Positions 1-12,063 of a stretch of DNA of 64,000 bases are shown here, piece after piece. Location: assembly GCA_032717465.1 (NCBI GenBank), contig CM064666.1, positions 5,756,028 to 5,820,027 on the forward strand, written 5' to 3'. Position 1 is the first letter of the stretch; every line of letters starts with the position of its first letter. The notes beneath the pieces are model-generated. The model did no database searches. It had not been told where the DNA came from and saw only the letters and a program-made list of their open reading frames with translations. The position numbers and the translations under genes are program-made. This DNA comes from Coenobita brevimanus (Eukaryota; Arthropoda; Malacostraca; Decapoda; Coenobitidae).

Positions 1-650
1 GGCTGTGGTGGGGGACATGGGAGAAAGGAGGAGGGAGATGGGTGTGGAAGGGGGCAGTAGTGGTCGAATTTGGGGTTAGGGGACGGTGGGCTTTGATAGA
101 CGACAAGGCACAATGGGAGGGATAGATTACAAGCTGATGACTGGGCCAAATCATTGTTTCATGGAGAATATGAAAGTTTACAGTCAAACTATGAAACCTT
201 ATGTTGACATTGCCGCGTGTTTTACTTGACCGTCATGATTTGTAACAATTTGCGACACACTTTTCACTGGGTGGCTCAGTATCCCTGTATTATGAGTATG
301 GTGACTTATTATGAGTATGGGGACTATTTGTTAACGTGCAAGTACATTACAAGTTCCTGCAGTTTGTCAGATGTTACAGCTATTATCATAGTCTTGTTGC
401 CTATTCAGTAGCATCATCATGGATGACGAGTGATATCGTAACCAGAGTAGGGATACACCTATGTAGATTTTTCCTTTATCACCAATAGATACTAACAGTT
501 TGACGATAATGATGGTCCCTATGGTTCTCATTACTTTTTTATGGAAGGAAGAACGAACCAAAGGCCAGCAGCAGCCACAAACAGTAACTTCCAAGAAAAA
601 AAAGAAAAAAAAAGATACAACAGAGTGCCAAATTCAAGATCAGTTCATTT
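1..650. other. Anonymous AT-rich DNA, no gene recognised
   Basis: Only short frames without recognisable domains are present. The first 120 bases are G-rich. An A-rich run lies at about 594-616. Nothing here can be assigned to a gene or a known repeat by eye. Confidence 0.5.
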
Positions 651-654
651 CGAG

Positions 655-1005
655 ATGCATGGACACAGTGTGTTTGGAAGACTGGAAATCATAGGAAGTA
701 GGAAATATAGACAAAGGGAGACAGTTCCAGAGATGACCTGTTGCAAAATGAAGGATTGGGAGTAACGGTTAACTCTTGCATTAGAGAGTTGGACAGAAAA
801 GGGATGAGAGTTTGTTGCCAGACGGGTGCTACGCGCCCGTCGTAGAGATGGAGCGATGCAAGTGGACTGTTCAGAGAAGAAGTGACCATTGAAGTAGCGA
901 TAGCAAAAAGGTAAAGATGCAACAGTGCGGGGAAGAGACAGAAACTGAAGGGAGGCAGTAAGAGGAGAAGAGTTAATGAGACGAAATTTCTTTGACTCCA
1001 CCTTG
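655..1005 (-). pseudogene. LINE-D fragment: C-terminal end of a non-LTR retrotransposon ORF2
   Basis: Read on the minus strand, the piece from about 1000 down to 780 encodes the conserved tail of a Jockey/CR1-type ORF2, including the string RTVASLPFCYRYF. The same block occurs as RRNVASLALFYRYF in the LINE-D fragment near 5.8 kb. The closing segment, with LWNCLPLSIFP and a final SSKHTVSMHLEMN followed by a stop, lies in another frame. At least one indel therefore separates the two. No RT catalytic core is present. It is a dead, 5'-truncated relic. Family assignment rests on motif recognition only. Confidence 0.65.
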
Positions 1006-1929
1006 CTGAGAAACGCTCTATGTGGGGAGCCTTCCCACACATGAGAATTGTACCCGTGTACAATAAATAAATACAGAAAATAAATAAACCCATGTATAAA
1101 TCCGTATGTAACCTCAGCAACTGTGCAGGGGTATGTCACCGATGTAAAATAAAGGTGGATTTACTGAACTCAGGTTTATGTTACCGTTTTCTGTATGCCG
1201 TGTTTGGCTAATGATTTTACACATTGCCTTTTATTGTTAGCTATATTTAGGCTCGTACTGAACGACTGTTGTATGCCTCAGTCATTCCATCACAAATCCT
1301 CGAGCCAATAAAGGTGGAAGAAGCTTGTGATGTCTCCAGTTATCCAATCTGAGCACGTCCATATTAAATCAACTGTGCCATTAGTTACAACAATTGCATG
1401 TATTAAAAGCAAGCACACACTTTATCTGCAGTGTGTTTTGTTATGCTAAACAACCAAGTAGCGTTCACACTATGAAATAGACGGGTTAAAGATAAATACG
1501 TGGATCATTGCCCTGGTCATGGAGAGCAAATTCTAAGGCACACACCACAGCAGTGTCCGAACAACGAGCTGTTGTCCTGGCGTATATTGCAATCCGTTTA
1601 AAAAAACAGATGAATCACTGTCATTGATGTACAAACATGTGATGAACTGTTCATGGTGTAGCAGACATTATGGCCATCTCCCCTCCCCGTCAGTACCCAT
1701 GTCTGCGTGCACGCAGTTGTCGGAAAGAGGGAGGGGCACACACTGAGGTTGTGAATCAGATTGCTTAACAGTTACATGTCCTACATACCACGTTTTACTC
1801 TATCAGTATAAGTTTTACAGTAATTAGACATAAAGAACACGTAATACAGCTGATAAGGCGTCTCTCTACCCACCTATTAGCCCACCCTAGGATCGCCATC
1901 TGTGCTCTGGGACCCACTCCATTTCTCCG
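1006..1929. other. Intergenic DNA, nothing recognised
   Basis: No long frame, repeat or RNA gene stands out. Base composition is mixed. Confidence 0.4.
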
Positions 1930-2177
1930 TATACTCAGTTTTTTATTTATTTTTTTTTTATCGAGGCGAAGATGCACTTGACAGGTTGGTGTTGATTGGG
2001 TGAATGCAACATTACTTCATAATCTCTTTACACGTTAGAATTGTTCATTGACAACATATATCTGAGGGGGAAATTTGGGTTAGTACATGTTATTCGGACA
2101 TGTTGCATTCAGCCAATCATCACCAACCTGTCAAGTGCATCTTCCCCTCAATTAAAAAAAAAAAACTTAGTACAGGT
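1930..2177. repeat. Foldback (inverted-repeat) element, MITE-like
   Basis: Two arms of about 65-80 bases, around 1931-2012 and 2097-2177, are near reverse complements with a spacer of about 85 bases. The core shared by both arms is GATGCACTTGACAGGTTGGT, read on opposite strands. The similarity continues outward through T-runs and A-runs to CTCAGTTTTTT and AAAAAACTTAG. No transposase is encoded. This is the form of a small non-autonomous DNA element or foldback repeat. I could not define a convincing target-site duplication. Confidence 0.7.
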
Positions 2178-4844
2178 AATCACGTTTTCGTTTATATCCC
2201 TGCCATACATATATTAACGAGAACCATAGGCACGAATCACTACTGTTAACTATTATATATATTGTGACATGACAAAATTCCTCCTTCTTCATACTCTGCT
2301 TCCGAAATGACACTCGTCGTCCATGATGTTATGACGTAAACGCAACAAGAATAGCTTCCAATCGCTATGGCAACAGGTGTGACATCAGAAAAACATTCTA
2401 GTGGCATTTCATTTATCGCCAAGTGATGACACAGTCGTCACCATACACTAATAATGCAGAGTTTATATAATGTGCCACCCCATTGGTAGTAGGTCATCCT
2501 ATGGACGATATAATAAAACATGGTGGTTGAGTGCTTAACGTGCCAAAGTCTACAAAACGAACAACGGCCAGACTATCAAATTTCATAATCAGAGCTAAAC
2601 TATAGCTGCTTTTGCATCATGTCGCCAGTGTCATTTACCCAACCCATCCTAGCTTCCAGGCACAGTCCACTCTGCCCCACCCCGTCACTTGTCTCCTATA
2701 AAGCCCCACTCCCCTCTTACCAACCAGACCACCATTGCCCCCTACTCACCCACCCGCCTTCCCTGCGTCCCACCCTGCCTCTTTTGTGGCGGCACGTCAT
2801 ATGAAATTGCGTCAATTAACTCTGGACAGGTAACCTTCAAAATCATGTTTTTAAATGTAACCTGGTACCGAATGTGGTCCAACAACTTTAGAAATAAAGT
2901 GTTTGTAAAGCTGCGGTTGGAGAATTTGTCTACACATGTTCAAAATTCAAGCAACTGTCCCTTAATACTAGGTGAAAAGTTTCTGAAAATCGCATGGTAT
3001 TTAGTATTTTATTAAGTTTATTACCAAAATAAATTACATAAAAAAGTGAATGGTAAAAATAAAAAAAAATTTACGTTTCCTGAGAGGGTTGCCCCTTGGA
3101 CGGTATGGAGGGGAAGAGTCGACGTCCTTGTGGTAGGAGTGCCCATAGGGGCCGAAAAATAAAATATGGTAAGTTTCTATACCACAAAAAATCATCCCCC
3201 ACCTCCAAAAATTCATAGGGATACCTAAATATACAGGGATCGGCACGAAAATCTATATACATGTGCCCATATCATCTAAGAACAGTGCTACCATAGGAAC
3301 GAGGGACTCAGAATGCAATAGATGCCACCAAAAAATCATTATGTAAAGTTGTATCGTGAGGTACAAACATCTGACCGAGTTGTGTATGAGTATCATAAAG
3401 CAAACTTTATTACACTGTGCTATAAGGCGGAAATTGGCAAGATGCTGAAAACAATAAAAAAAACTTACAAGGTAAGCTGGGGTCGTTTTCGTGCCCAGCA
3501 GACTCGCATATGGGAGGGACTGGAGCAGCACCTCCACTCACCACTGACTCAAGGCCCATATTGAATTGCTGCAGGCCTACCCGCTGGGTATCGGCCCAGC
3601 TGACTGCATGCACGCGAAAAATGACGTTTTGCGCAGTTGCATGTGACGTTTTTGACACCACTTTTCCTCTCCAGGGTGAACTCTAGCAGTTTTAGGTTCA
3701 CAGTTAGGGAGGAGGGGTGTCACGGTAATTTTGTGTTTATTATGACAGGTGCGGGAATGCAGATAACGTTGTAATGGCTTAGACTCTGGCTGTGGGTAAA
3801 TGCTCTATGGTTCATGATGTTTGTCGAAAGTCACTCTTATGAAACCTGTGTTTCATGTGAATAAAATACGAAAATGTATAGAGTGAAATAATTTTATTAC
3901 CATGTACACAAAACGTTGTTATTTTCAGTATTTTGTCAGACGGGACATTGTTTTCATACAACCAATAACTGGGAACAGTGGCAAAGACCATCGTGTTTCG
4001 TTTGTCTTAGCTACCGAATGAAACCTTGTAAAGTTCCACAACTATCAGTGTTACCAGATGTGGAGAGCATTACACCACCTCGCTGGTGGGCGGGTTGTTT
4101 CTGTTTGATGTATCCGAAATTGTAACCTAGGGTAACCCAAGTCTTTGTGCCAAATATAAATGACCTTGACCTGTTTTTGAACGAGATATACTCATTATTC
4201 TATAAACTGCATAATTAAAATTGAAATATCTCAGAAACTAATAGAGATACAGCTATTTGGTTGAAAATCTTATAATAAAAATTTTTCGTGAACAAGTTTG
4301 GCTTAATATTTTGCCACTTAGCCTTGTGGAAAGTTCCGAATTCAAATATACTCAGTTTTTTTTTTTCTTTGAAACACATTTTAGAGAAAATCACAAAAGC
4401 TTTAAAGCTGTAACTTTCCAAATATATAGCTGTGGTCCCTCTTATAATCTAAAAGGAATATGGTTACAGTTAAGCATACAGTTGGTTATTGAGACAATGT
4501 AACTTTTACACATACTTTCTTCAACACCTTTGCTTTCAGGTCTTGTTGATTACACAAGAAGTTACCTGAAGTTCTTGAAATCTTGTTTAAACAGCCTTTA
4601 TATACCGTGATAGTCTGTTAGGTTTATTAATTTTAGGATTAGGGTTTTTTCATATATGTACTCTAATAATTATGAAGAAAAGAAAAATGAATAAATTAAG
4701 TTAAAATAATAAAAAAAATATATAGGTCTATAATAAAAAGAATATACAGTATATACATATGTATTTATATGTATGTGTGTATGTAGGTGTGTATGTAGCT
4801 GTGAAAGTATATACGTACGTGTATGGGTGTATGTATATGTATGA

Positions 4845-4848
<4 letters not shown>
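2178..4848. other. Anonymous DNA, no gene recognised
   Basis: About 2.7 kb without a recognisable domain. There is a C-rich patch near 2640-2790 and several poly(T)/poly(A) runs. Open frames up to about 100 codons occur, but none resembles a known family or shows a repeated pattern. Confidence 0.4.

Positions 4849-4916
<68 letters not shown>
4849..4916. repeat. (TA)n microsatellite
   Basis: About 34 uninterrupted TA units. They abut the 3' end of the minus-strand LINE-D 3' UTR, so the tract may represent the tail of that retrotransposon. The 100-150 bases before it are a degenerate mix of TATG/TGTA steps. Confidence 0.95.
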
Positions 4917-4917
<1 letters not shown>

Positions 4918-4919
<2 letters not shown>

Positions 4920-5325
4920 AATATACCATCAGGTTGATTAAACACCTCTAAGAGAGAGGCCTTGTAGTCACCTCACCACTGCAGGTCTAAAAGGTGTGAC
5001 AGCATCACAGTGCGTGATGTTTCCGTTCGGACTGCCACACCCCAACCCACTGCAGTGGAGATGCCAGTGAATTATAGTCAATACAGCCTCGATGGTTGAC
5101 AAATAAATGCAGAATGACAGTTTGTAATATACAATCAGGTCGATTAAACAACTCTAAGGGAGAGGTCTCGGTGCCGCCTCGCCGCTGTGGGTCTAAAAGA
5201 TGTAAGAGCATCACAATACGTGGTGTTTCCTTTGGGATTCCCACACTCCGTCCAATTTCAGTGGGGGAGTTATTTTATTATCAACCATCTTGGCTGCATT
5301 GACTTAAATTCACTGGCGCCCCCAC
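4918..5325 (-). repeat. LINE-D 3' UTR, tandem duplication of about 206 bp
   Basis: Two diverged direct repeats begin with GTAATATAC(C/A)ATCAGGT at 4918 and 5124. Both contain GGTCTAAAA(G/A)(G/A)TGT and a segment ending in CAACCATC near a CATTGACT/AGTCAAT motif. They lie 3' of the minus-strand LINE-D coding fragment and end at a (TA)n tract, so they most likely form its 3' untranslated region. A duplicated 3' UTR is also seen, with unrelated sequence, in LINE-A of this window. Confidence 0.6.
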
Positions 5326-5479
5326 TGGAGCAAAGTTAAAAACAAAATTATAATACTGTATACATATGTATGTGAATATATTGTGTGTATCTAGGTGTGT
5401 TATTTTTTTCCAGATAACAGAACAGAGGGAGGAAAAACAAATGATTTAAAAAAAATAATCCATACAGCAGATTACTGGT

Positions 5480-6185
5480 GTCCTCTGTTCATAAAATATA
5501 TGTAACAGTTAGACTTGAACAGTTGTGGGTTGAAGTTTGGAGGGAAACAACTCTGGGGAAGCAAGTTCCAGAGAGATGCAGTTCAGGGAATGAAAGAATT
5601 CTGATAGGCAGAAGTTCTGCACTATGGCTGAGTGACATTCCAGTCATGAGCGCTACCAGATGCCCGTGTAGCACGAGGGAAGACATGGAGAGGTGGCATC
5701 ATGGAAGCAACTTCGTCTGAGCACTTGCCATAAAAATACCTGTAAAATAATGCAAGGGAGGCAACGTTCCTTCTTGCTTGTAGGGGAGATAGTTTAATTG
5801 TAATGGCAGGGTTGTTAATAATTGTAACAGCTTTGATCTGAATTTTGTCTAGTTGTTTTAATGCAACCTTTCCACATCCATTCCTCAAGGGTGAGCAATA
5901 TTCAAGCTGAGAGTGCACATGACTCTCATAAATTATAGCTAACTGCTCGTCAGTGAGGATGTTACGGACTCTGTACAATAATCTAAGTTTCTTTGAGGCG
6001 GTTATAGCAAGTGATCTAACATGAGAGGTCCAGCGTAAGGCATTGTTAAGTGAGACGCCGAGAATTTCAATACTTTTGGAGATGGGAATATTAGTAGCAC
6101 TGAAGGTAATGTACGAATCTGGCAATATCTGCCTATTAGTAAATTGTATATATTTGGTTTTACTAGCATTAAATGAGACAAGGTT
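5480..6185 (-). pseudogene. LINE-D copy: RT thumb and C-terminal region of ORF2, 5'-truncated
   Basis: The minus-strand frame from about 6185 to 5622 encodes the region that follows the RT active site in Jockey/CR1-like elements. Visible motifs include [32 protein letters not shown] and RRNVASLALFYRYF. The frame then breaks, and the rest of the tail (SLWN/LLP-type motif) continues in another frame to about 5490. The catalytic RT core and endonuclease are missing. At its 5' side the coding sequence runs into degenerate ATGTGTGT DNA and then a very long (TA)n. The fragment cannot be active. Confidence 0.8.
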
Positions 6186-6252
6186 GTATGTGTGAATGTA
6201 TCTTATGTATGTGTGTGGGTGTATGTACATGTATCTTTATGTACTTTATGTG

Positions 6253-7334
<1,082 letters not shown>

Positions 7335-7620
7335 AAGAAAGATATTTTGAAATGCTTTGGCCTTGTGGAGAGGAAGGAGAATGACGTACTGACTTGACAA
7401 GTGTATGTGAGCGAGGTGGAGGGGAAAGGAGGAGGAACAGACCAAGGATGAGATGACGGAATTGAGTGAAGGAATATAGGAAGAATGGGTATGTGAGTTG
7501 GAGGGAGGGCAGCCGATGGCAGAAGACAAGGTGACGAGGAGGCGATTTTTGTTGTTATGATCGCCTCTTACAGGATTAAGGCATTTGGCGACAGGTGGAT
7601 GGATAGATAGATAGATATGT
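7335..7620 (+). mobile_element. LINE-B1 3' end fragment (RTE-like), about 0.29 kb
   Basis: The segment aligns with the last part of the LINE-B1 copy at 49.3-51.4 kb. It has the GGTTTGGCCATGTGGAGAGG-type block (here GCTTTGGCCTTGTGGAGAGG), the GAGGTGGAGGGG region, a GAGGCGATTTTTGT motif, CAGGATTAAGGCATTTGGC and a terminal GGATGGATAGATAGATAGAT. The frame is broken. This is a strongly 5'-truncated, old insertion with the (GATA)n tail typical of this family in the window. Confidence 0.75.
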
Positions 7621-8279
7621 ATTGGGATGTCTTCTGTACTGTATATTATTTCTTCTATTCCCGGGGTATTTTATGCAGCATAGTCAGCCATTGTGCCATA
7701 ACGTACCCGAATAGAAAGAGAACCATGCAAAGGACCCGAGATGTTTTGCTTTGATGGGGTGTGAACATGTGGGAACACCTGAGCAGACATAACTCACTCT
7801 GCACCATCTTAACCCATTAGTGACCAGTGTCCTCAGCATAGGAGGGAACAGGGCATGCTCAAAAGTTAATAAAGAAGGGAACCCAGGGGTTGGGACCCGT
7901 TAGCAACGCGACTATAAGCCGATGGGTGAAAGGCAGTACGCTTAGTCCTCATCCAGCACAATCCCTCACACAGGAACCCAGGGAACTAGTTGGTAAAATG
8001 TCCACCCCCACGTGGAACCGAACCCAGGTCTGAAGGAACGGTAGATTTCGTCCCATATTATCACTGACAAAGGAAGTTCCTCAACACCATTTCCTTAGCG
8101 ATGTATTTTTGGATGTGGCAGGCTAATATCCTTTTGTATCGTTACGTCCCAGTCCCCACACTGGCACAGGCTCCAACAGCAGTAGTTCAGTACAGGAAGG
8201 ACGTTGCCCAGTGAGTTGGGCTTCCTATGGTCAGCCTTCAGGTGTGCAGTACACAAGATCAGCTGAGGCGAAAATAAAC
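7621..8279. other. Intergenic DNA, nothing recognised
   Basis: No gene or clear repeat. A TTAACCCATTAGTGACC string at about 7809 resembles a piggyBac end, but no partner end was found. Confidence 0.35.
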
Positions 8280-8319
8280 ACTGGCTCCTTAAAGTTCACT
8301 GTCTTTATTTTCTAAATAA

Positions 8320-8515
8320 TTCCACTTAATGCTTTCCAACTTCTCTTCACTGTTCTCGTAAGCACTGGAGCAATACACACTTTACTACACTTAATGCTTG
8401 ACAACACTTTACTGTTAGTACACTTAATGCTTGTCAACATTCCACTTATTACACAAGTACCGAAAAGAATCTTCACTGATAGTAATTACACTTGATGCTT
8501 GCCAGCAACTCTTCA
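8320..8515. repeat. Short degenerate repeats around CACTTAATGCTTG
   Basis: The motif CACTTAATGCTT or CACTTGATGCTT recurs at about 8323, 8387, 8421 and 8488, each followed by a CCAAC/CAACA/CCAGC-like string. The spacing is irregular (roughly 35-70 bases). It looks like a decayed tandem array. Confidence 0.5.
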
Positions 8516-8585
8516 CAAACTTCACGAACAACACTACACCAAAACCGACTGCTCTTCATTCAAACTGACCTGACACCCGACTAAA

Positions 8586-8589
8586 CTTG

Positions 8590-8594
<5 letters not shown>
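8586..8594. repeat. Target-site duplication, left copy, of LINE-A copy 1
   Basis: CTTGTAATA here matches 17077-17085 at the 5' end of the minus-strand LINE-A. The edges are ambiguous by a base because the element ends in (TA)n on this side and starts with GGGACTTT on the other. Confidence 0.65.
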
Positions 8595-8661
<67 letters not shown>

Positions 8662-8674
8662 GTTTATTTTTTTC

Positions 8675-8719
8675 TGGCCTATCGACCTTTAGGGCCATAG
8701 CCCCTGGTCATTAAGGCCG
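8675..8719 (-). promoter_or_regulatory. LINE-A 3'-terminal hairpin (copy 1)
   Basis: On the minus strand, CGGCCT pairs with AGGCCA, GACC pairs with GGTC, and GGGGC with GCCCU closes a four-base loop. An A-rich tract follows immediately. In the two plus-strand copies the middle stem is AACC/GGTT, so both sides changed together here. It probably serves as the RT recognition structure at the RNA 3' end (inference by analogy with other LINEs). Confidence 0.75.
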
Positions 8720-8775
8720 TGTATATATATGTATATACATATAAACATATATACATATATATACAAACATATTAT

Positions 8776-8841
<66 letters not shown>

Positions 8842-8876
8842 CCATGCATATATACAGACACACTTCCATGCACACG

Positions 8877-8962
<86 letters not shown>
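8720..8962. repeat. Microsatellites inside the LINE-A 3' UTR
   Basis: A (CA)n run (about 8787-8839), a CTTCCATGCA-containing island, and a long (TA)n (about 8880-8962) lie between the 3' hairpin and the A-rich part of the UTR. The other two LINE-A copies have the same order of tracts and the same GGAAGTG-type island, so the tracts are part of the element and not later accidents. Confidence 0.85.
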
Positions 8963-8967
<5 letters not shown>

Positions 8968-9154
8968 TATTTTATTTGTTTTTTGTATTTTTATTTTTAT
9001 TATTTTTCTTATTTTTTTTTATTTTTTTGACCTTACATTATTCATAAACATAAATACCCAATCTAAAGACTTTAAAACTAATCACCTAACAGACAAATCG
9101 CTAACTTAAACTAAATCCTACAGAGACAAATAGCTAGACCTATACTAATGGTAA

Positions 9155-9610
9155 AAAGAACACCATCGACTGCAGATATGTAATGCCTTTCTACATTACA
9201 TACCTGCACTCATCACCTGGTGACTGTCAGTCGAGGCACAACCTAATATAGGGGACATCAACATATGAAAGAGAACCAGACGAGTCAGGAACATTTCCAT
9301 ATACGTCAGCTGTCGGCCCTAATTAGAACAACTTAAACAAGGTGGTAGAAGGTATTTACATAACATGTACAGAAAGTAAAGGACCTCGGCCAACAGACCA
9401 CCATCGACTGCAAGTGCCCAATACCTTTCTATATTGCACACTTACACTCATCAGCTGCTGACTGTCAGTCGAGGAACGGGGTGTACTGAAGGGAACATCA
9501 ATATTAGAAGTAGATCAGTGGGAAGGAGGAACTATTTCAAATATGTCAACTGTCAACCCTACTTAATAGTACAATGTATACATAATTACATTCGATAAAA
9601 AACAAAACCA
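9155..9610 (-). repeat. LINE-A 3' UTR tandem units (about 240 bp each)
   Basis: Two diverged copies of one unit, each with CACCATCGACTGCA, a CTTTCTA..TTRCA string, a (CATC)AGCTG/ACCTGGTGA element and CTGACAGTCGAGG. The same pair with a 240-bp period is seen after ORF2 in copies 2 and 3. Confidence 0.85.
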
Positions 9611-9623
9611 TATAGTAAAAAAG

Positions 9624-11767
9624 TCACATCACTCTGATCAGTCCGGTCTCTCTCAAGAAAGCCATCAATTTATCAGTCATAACAATGTCCCCATCACCCA
9701 GGATGGTGGAAAGGGTGAAGGGGACGTCTGCTGCGCCGCAGTAATTTATAAGTGAAGCGCGTTCAAGAATAAATTGCCGACAGCGCTGGATGATATGACT
9801 GATAGACAACACTGCATCACAGATGTCACAGTGCGTAGGGAATCGTTTTTCCATATAAGGTTACATGTGAGTTATTAAGGTGGCATTAAGCCGTAATCGA
9901 GCCAACACTTTTTCTTCCAGGCGACTGGGACAGTTGGCAGTCTCCCAGTCGCCCAAGTACGGCTTACACGTTTGAATATTTAGTCTGGTCCATTGACCTT
10001 GCCACAGAAGATTTGTTGATTTCTTTCCGAGAGAGAGACTCGACCTCGAGCTCCACAGCCGACTTTGCAAGTAAGTCAGCCTGTTCATTGCCGTAGATAC
10101 GAAAATGACCAGGCACCCAGATCAGAGTGAATGACTTGTTGCATGAATGCAACTTATTAACGATGCGGCCCTGGATCTCATGAGAGTCAGTAGTATAAGA
10201 TTTTGAATTCGAAAATATTACAAATGAGTCATGCCTAGAATTGAGAGCATAGTCTATGGCTTTGTCAATAGCAAAAAGTTCAGAGGTAAACACAGATGTA
10301 TGAGTTGGCAAGTGATACCTGAGGGCACATTCGGTCGACCACACACTTGCACCCACACATTCACTCGACTTGGAACCGTCGGTGTACAATTGGTGGGACC
10401 CCAAGTGACGCACGATGATGTTACGAAACAAGTGGTGGACCTCCGCCTCCGGTGCCTTGGCCTTTGGTGCTGGGAGCCATGATACGTCAATGGAAAAGCC
10501 AGGTGGCTGCCAAGGCGCTATATTTTTTGGCACCAACTTGTCACAGTCACTGAGGTCCACACCAAGCTCCTGAGTCGGTAAGTGGAGGCGAACAGCAAAT
10601 GGCCGACGCACCCCCCGCAGAAGGTGGTGGTATTGACGCAGGGGGGTTACAAGCCACATTGCCGATATTACTTTTCCTTGATGTTCGGAGTCCATAGGAC
10701 CATGCCAGGTGGTCACAGCGGATAAGGAGGGGAGGCACATTCGCCTCCACTTCCATATGAGCTACATGGATACACCGGACTGCTCCAAAACACATTCACA
10801 AAAATTTATTCTGCAACACATTCAATCCTTTCAGCGTGGCATCGGATCCCGAGCCATGCACCTGTGCGCCATAGTCTAGCTTTGAACGAATAAGGGACTT
10901 ATACACCATTAATAAAGATTTTCTGTCAGCACCCCATGTAGTACCCACTAGGTACTTGAGGACATTTACTGATTTATCACAATGAGGAATCAAATTATTA
11001 ACATGAATATTGAAGTTTAACCGACGATCAAAATTAATTCCCAAAAACTTTACAGAATTTTGAAAAGGTACCGCCTGATTTTCCAAAGTTAAGCACAAAT
11101 TAGGTACGTTATGAGTCGTAAAAACTACAACGGCACACTTATGGATGGAAAACTTAAATCCCCACCGCAAGGCCCATTGGTGGACAGAGTCAAGGGCTGC
11201 TTGAATCTGCCCAGCCGAAAATTGTGCATTACGGGAAGAGTGCCATATTGCACAATAGTCAGCGTAGAGCGAGTATTTAAGATTCCTCGGGATGGGAGCT
11301 GATGACAGAATATCATTAATCATAATGCTAAATAAAGTAGGACTAAGCACACTTCCCTGCAGCACCCCGTTTTCCTGGATAAATATATCCGATGTTACGT
11401 TATGGGGCAATTTGACAGAGAAAGTCCTGTCTCTTAAGAAATCTGAAATAAAAATAGGCAAATTTCCTCTTAAACCATAAGCATAGAGCTTCATTTGTAT
11501 ACCGTGCCACCATGTCATGTCATAGGCTTTATGGATGTCCAAGAACACCCCTATCATGAATTCTTTATTGGCAAACGCCTCTGAAATACAATGCTCCAAA
11601 TTCATTAAATGATCTAGTGAACTTCTGTATTCACGGAAGCCACATTGTTGATCATTTAACAAATTCTTCGACTCTAAAACAAAAAGAAGCCTATTGTTTA
11701 CCATTCGTTCAATGACCTTACATAGACAAGAAGTCAACACAATAGGAAGAAATGAAGTGGAATTCAT
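9624..11767 (-). pseudogene. LINE-A copy 1 ORF2, RT and RNase H part
   Basis: Reading from 11767 down, the RT domain shows a MVNNRLLF block, FLDIHKAYDMTW (motif A), ENGVLQGSVLSPTLF (motif B) and SLYADYCAIWH, in which the second catalytic Asp of YADD has become Tyr. The frame continues to about 10796 and then shifts. RNase H follows at 10740-9964 with LYTDGSKS, FTSELFAIDKAI and WVPGHFRIYGNEQADLLA; the VIFSNSKS string has lost the second catalytic Asp. The C-terminus at about 9854-9624 carries CDICDAVLSISHI. Several shifts and active-site losses show decay. Confidence 0.9.
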
Positions 11768-12055
11768 AAGATGACCAGCCTCTCTGGGTATCAGTATGAA
11801 GTGCGCAAAGTGCCATGAGTTTAGGAACGTTCAAGACGCCCAAATCTCATTATGCAATGCTAACATCTTAATCAGGTTGTCCTGATTAAGATGCTGGATC
11901 ATATTGTACGTGATGGTGTCTGGTCCAGGGCTGGTGTCTTTACAGGATTTAAGGGCAAGAAGCAGTTCATCTAGAGTATACTCTTGGTTGTATGGGGAGT
12001 CTACAGCTTCTGTGGCAAAGTCTATGATCTGTAGCTCAGCCGTGCAGTTATGATG

Positions 12056-12063
12056 TTGAAAAC
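12056..12063. repeat. Target-site duplication of nested LINE-B2 (left)
   Basis: TTGAAAAC here is repeated exactly at 14200-14207. Between them lies LINE-B2. Outside them the LINE-A sequence continues across the gap, as comparison with the uninterrupted copy at 39.1 kb shows. Confidence 0.9.

Noticed and set aside
7808..7830. TTAACCCATTAGTGACC as a piggyBac end
   Set aside because: No inverted partner with TTAA was found in the neighbourhood.
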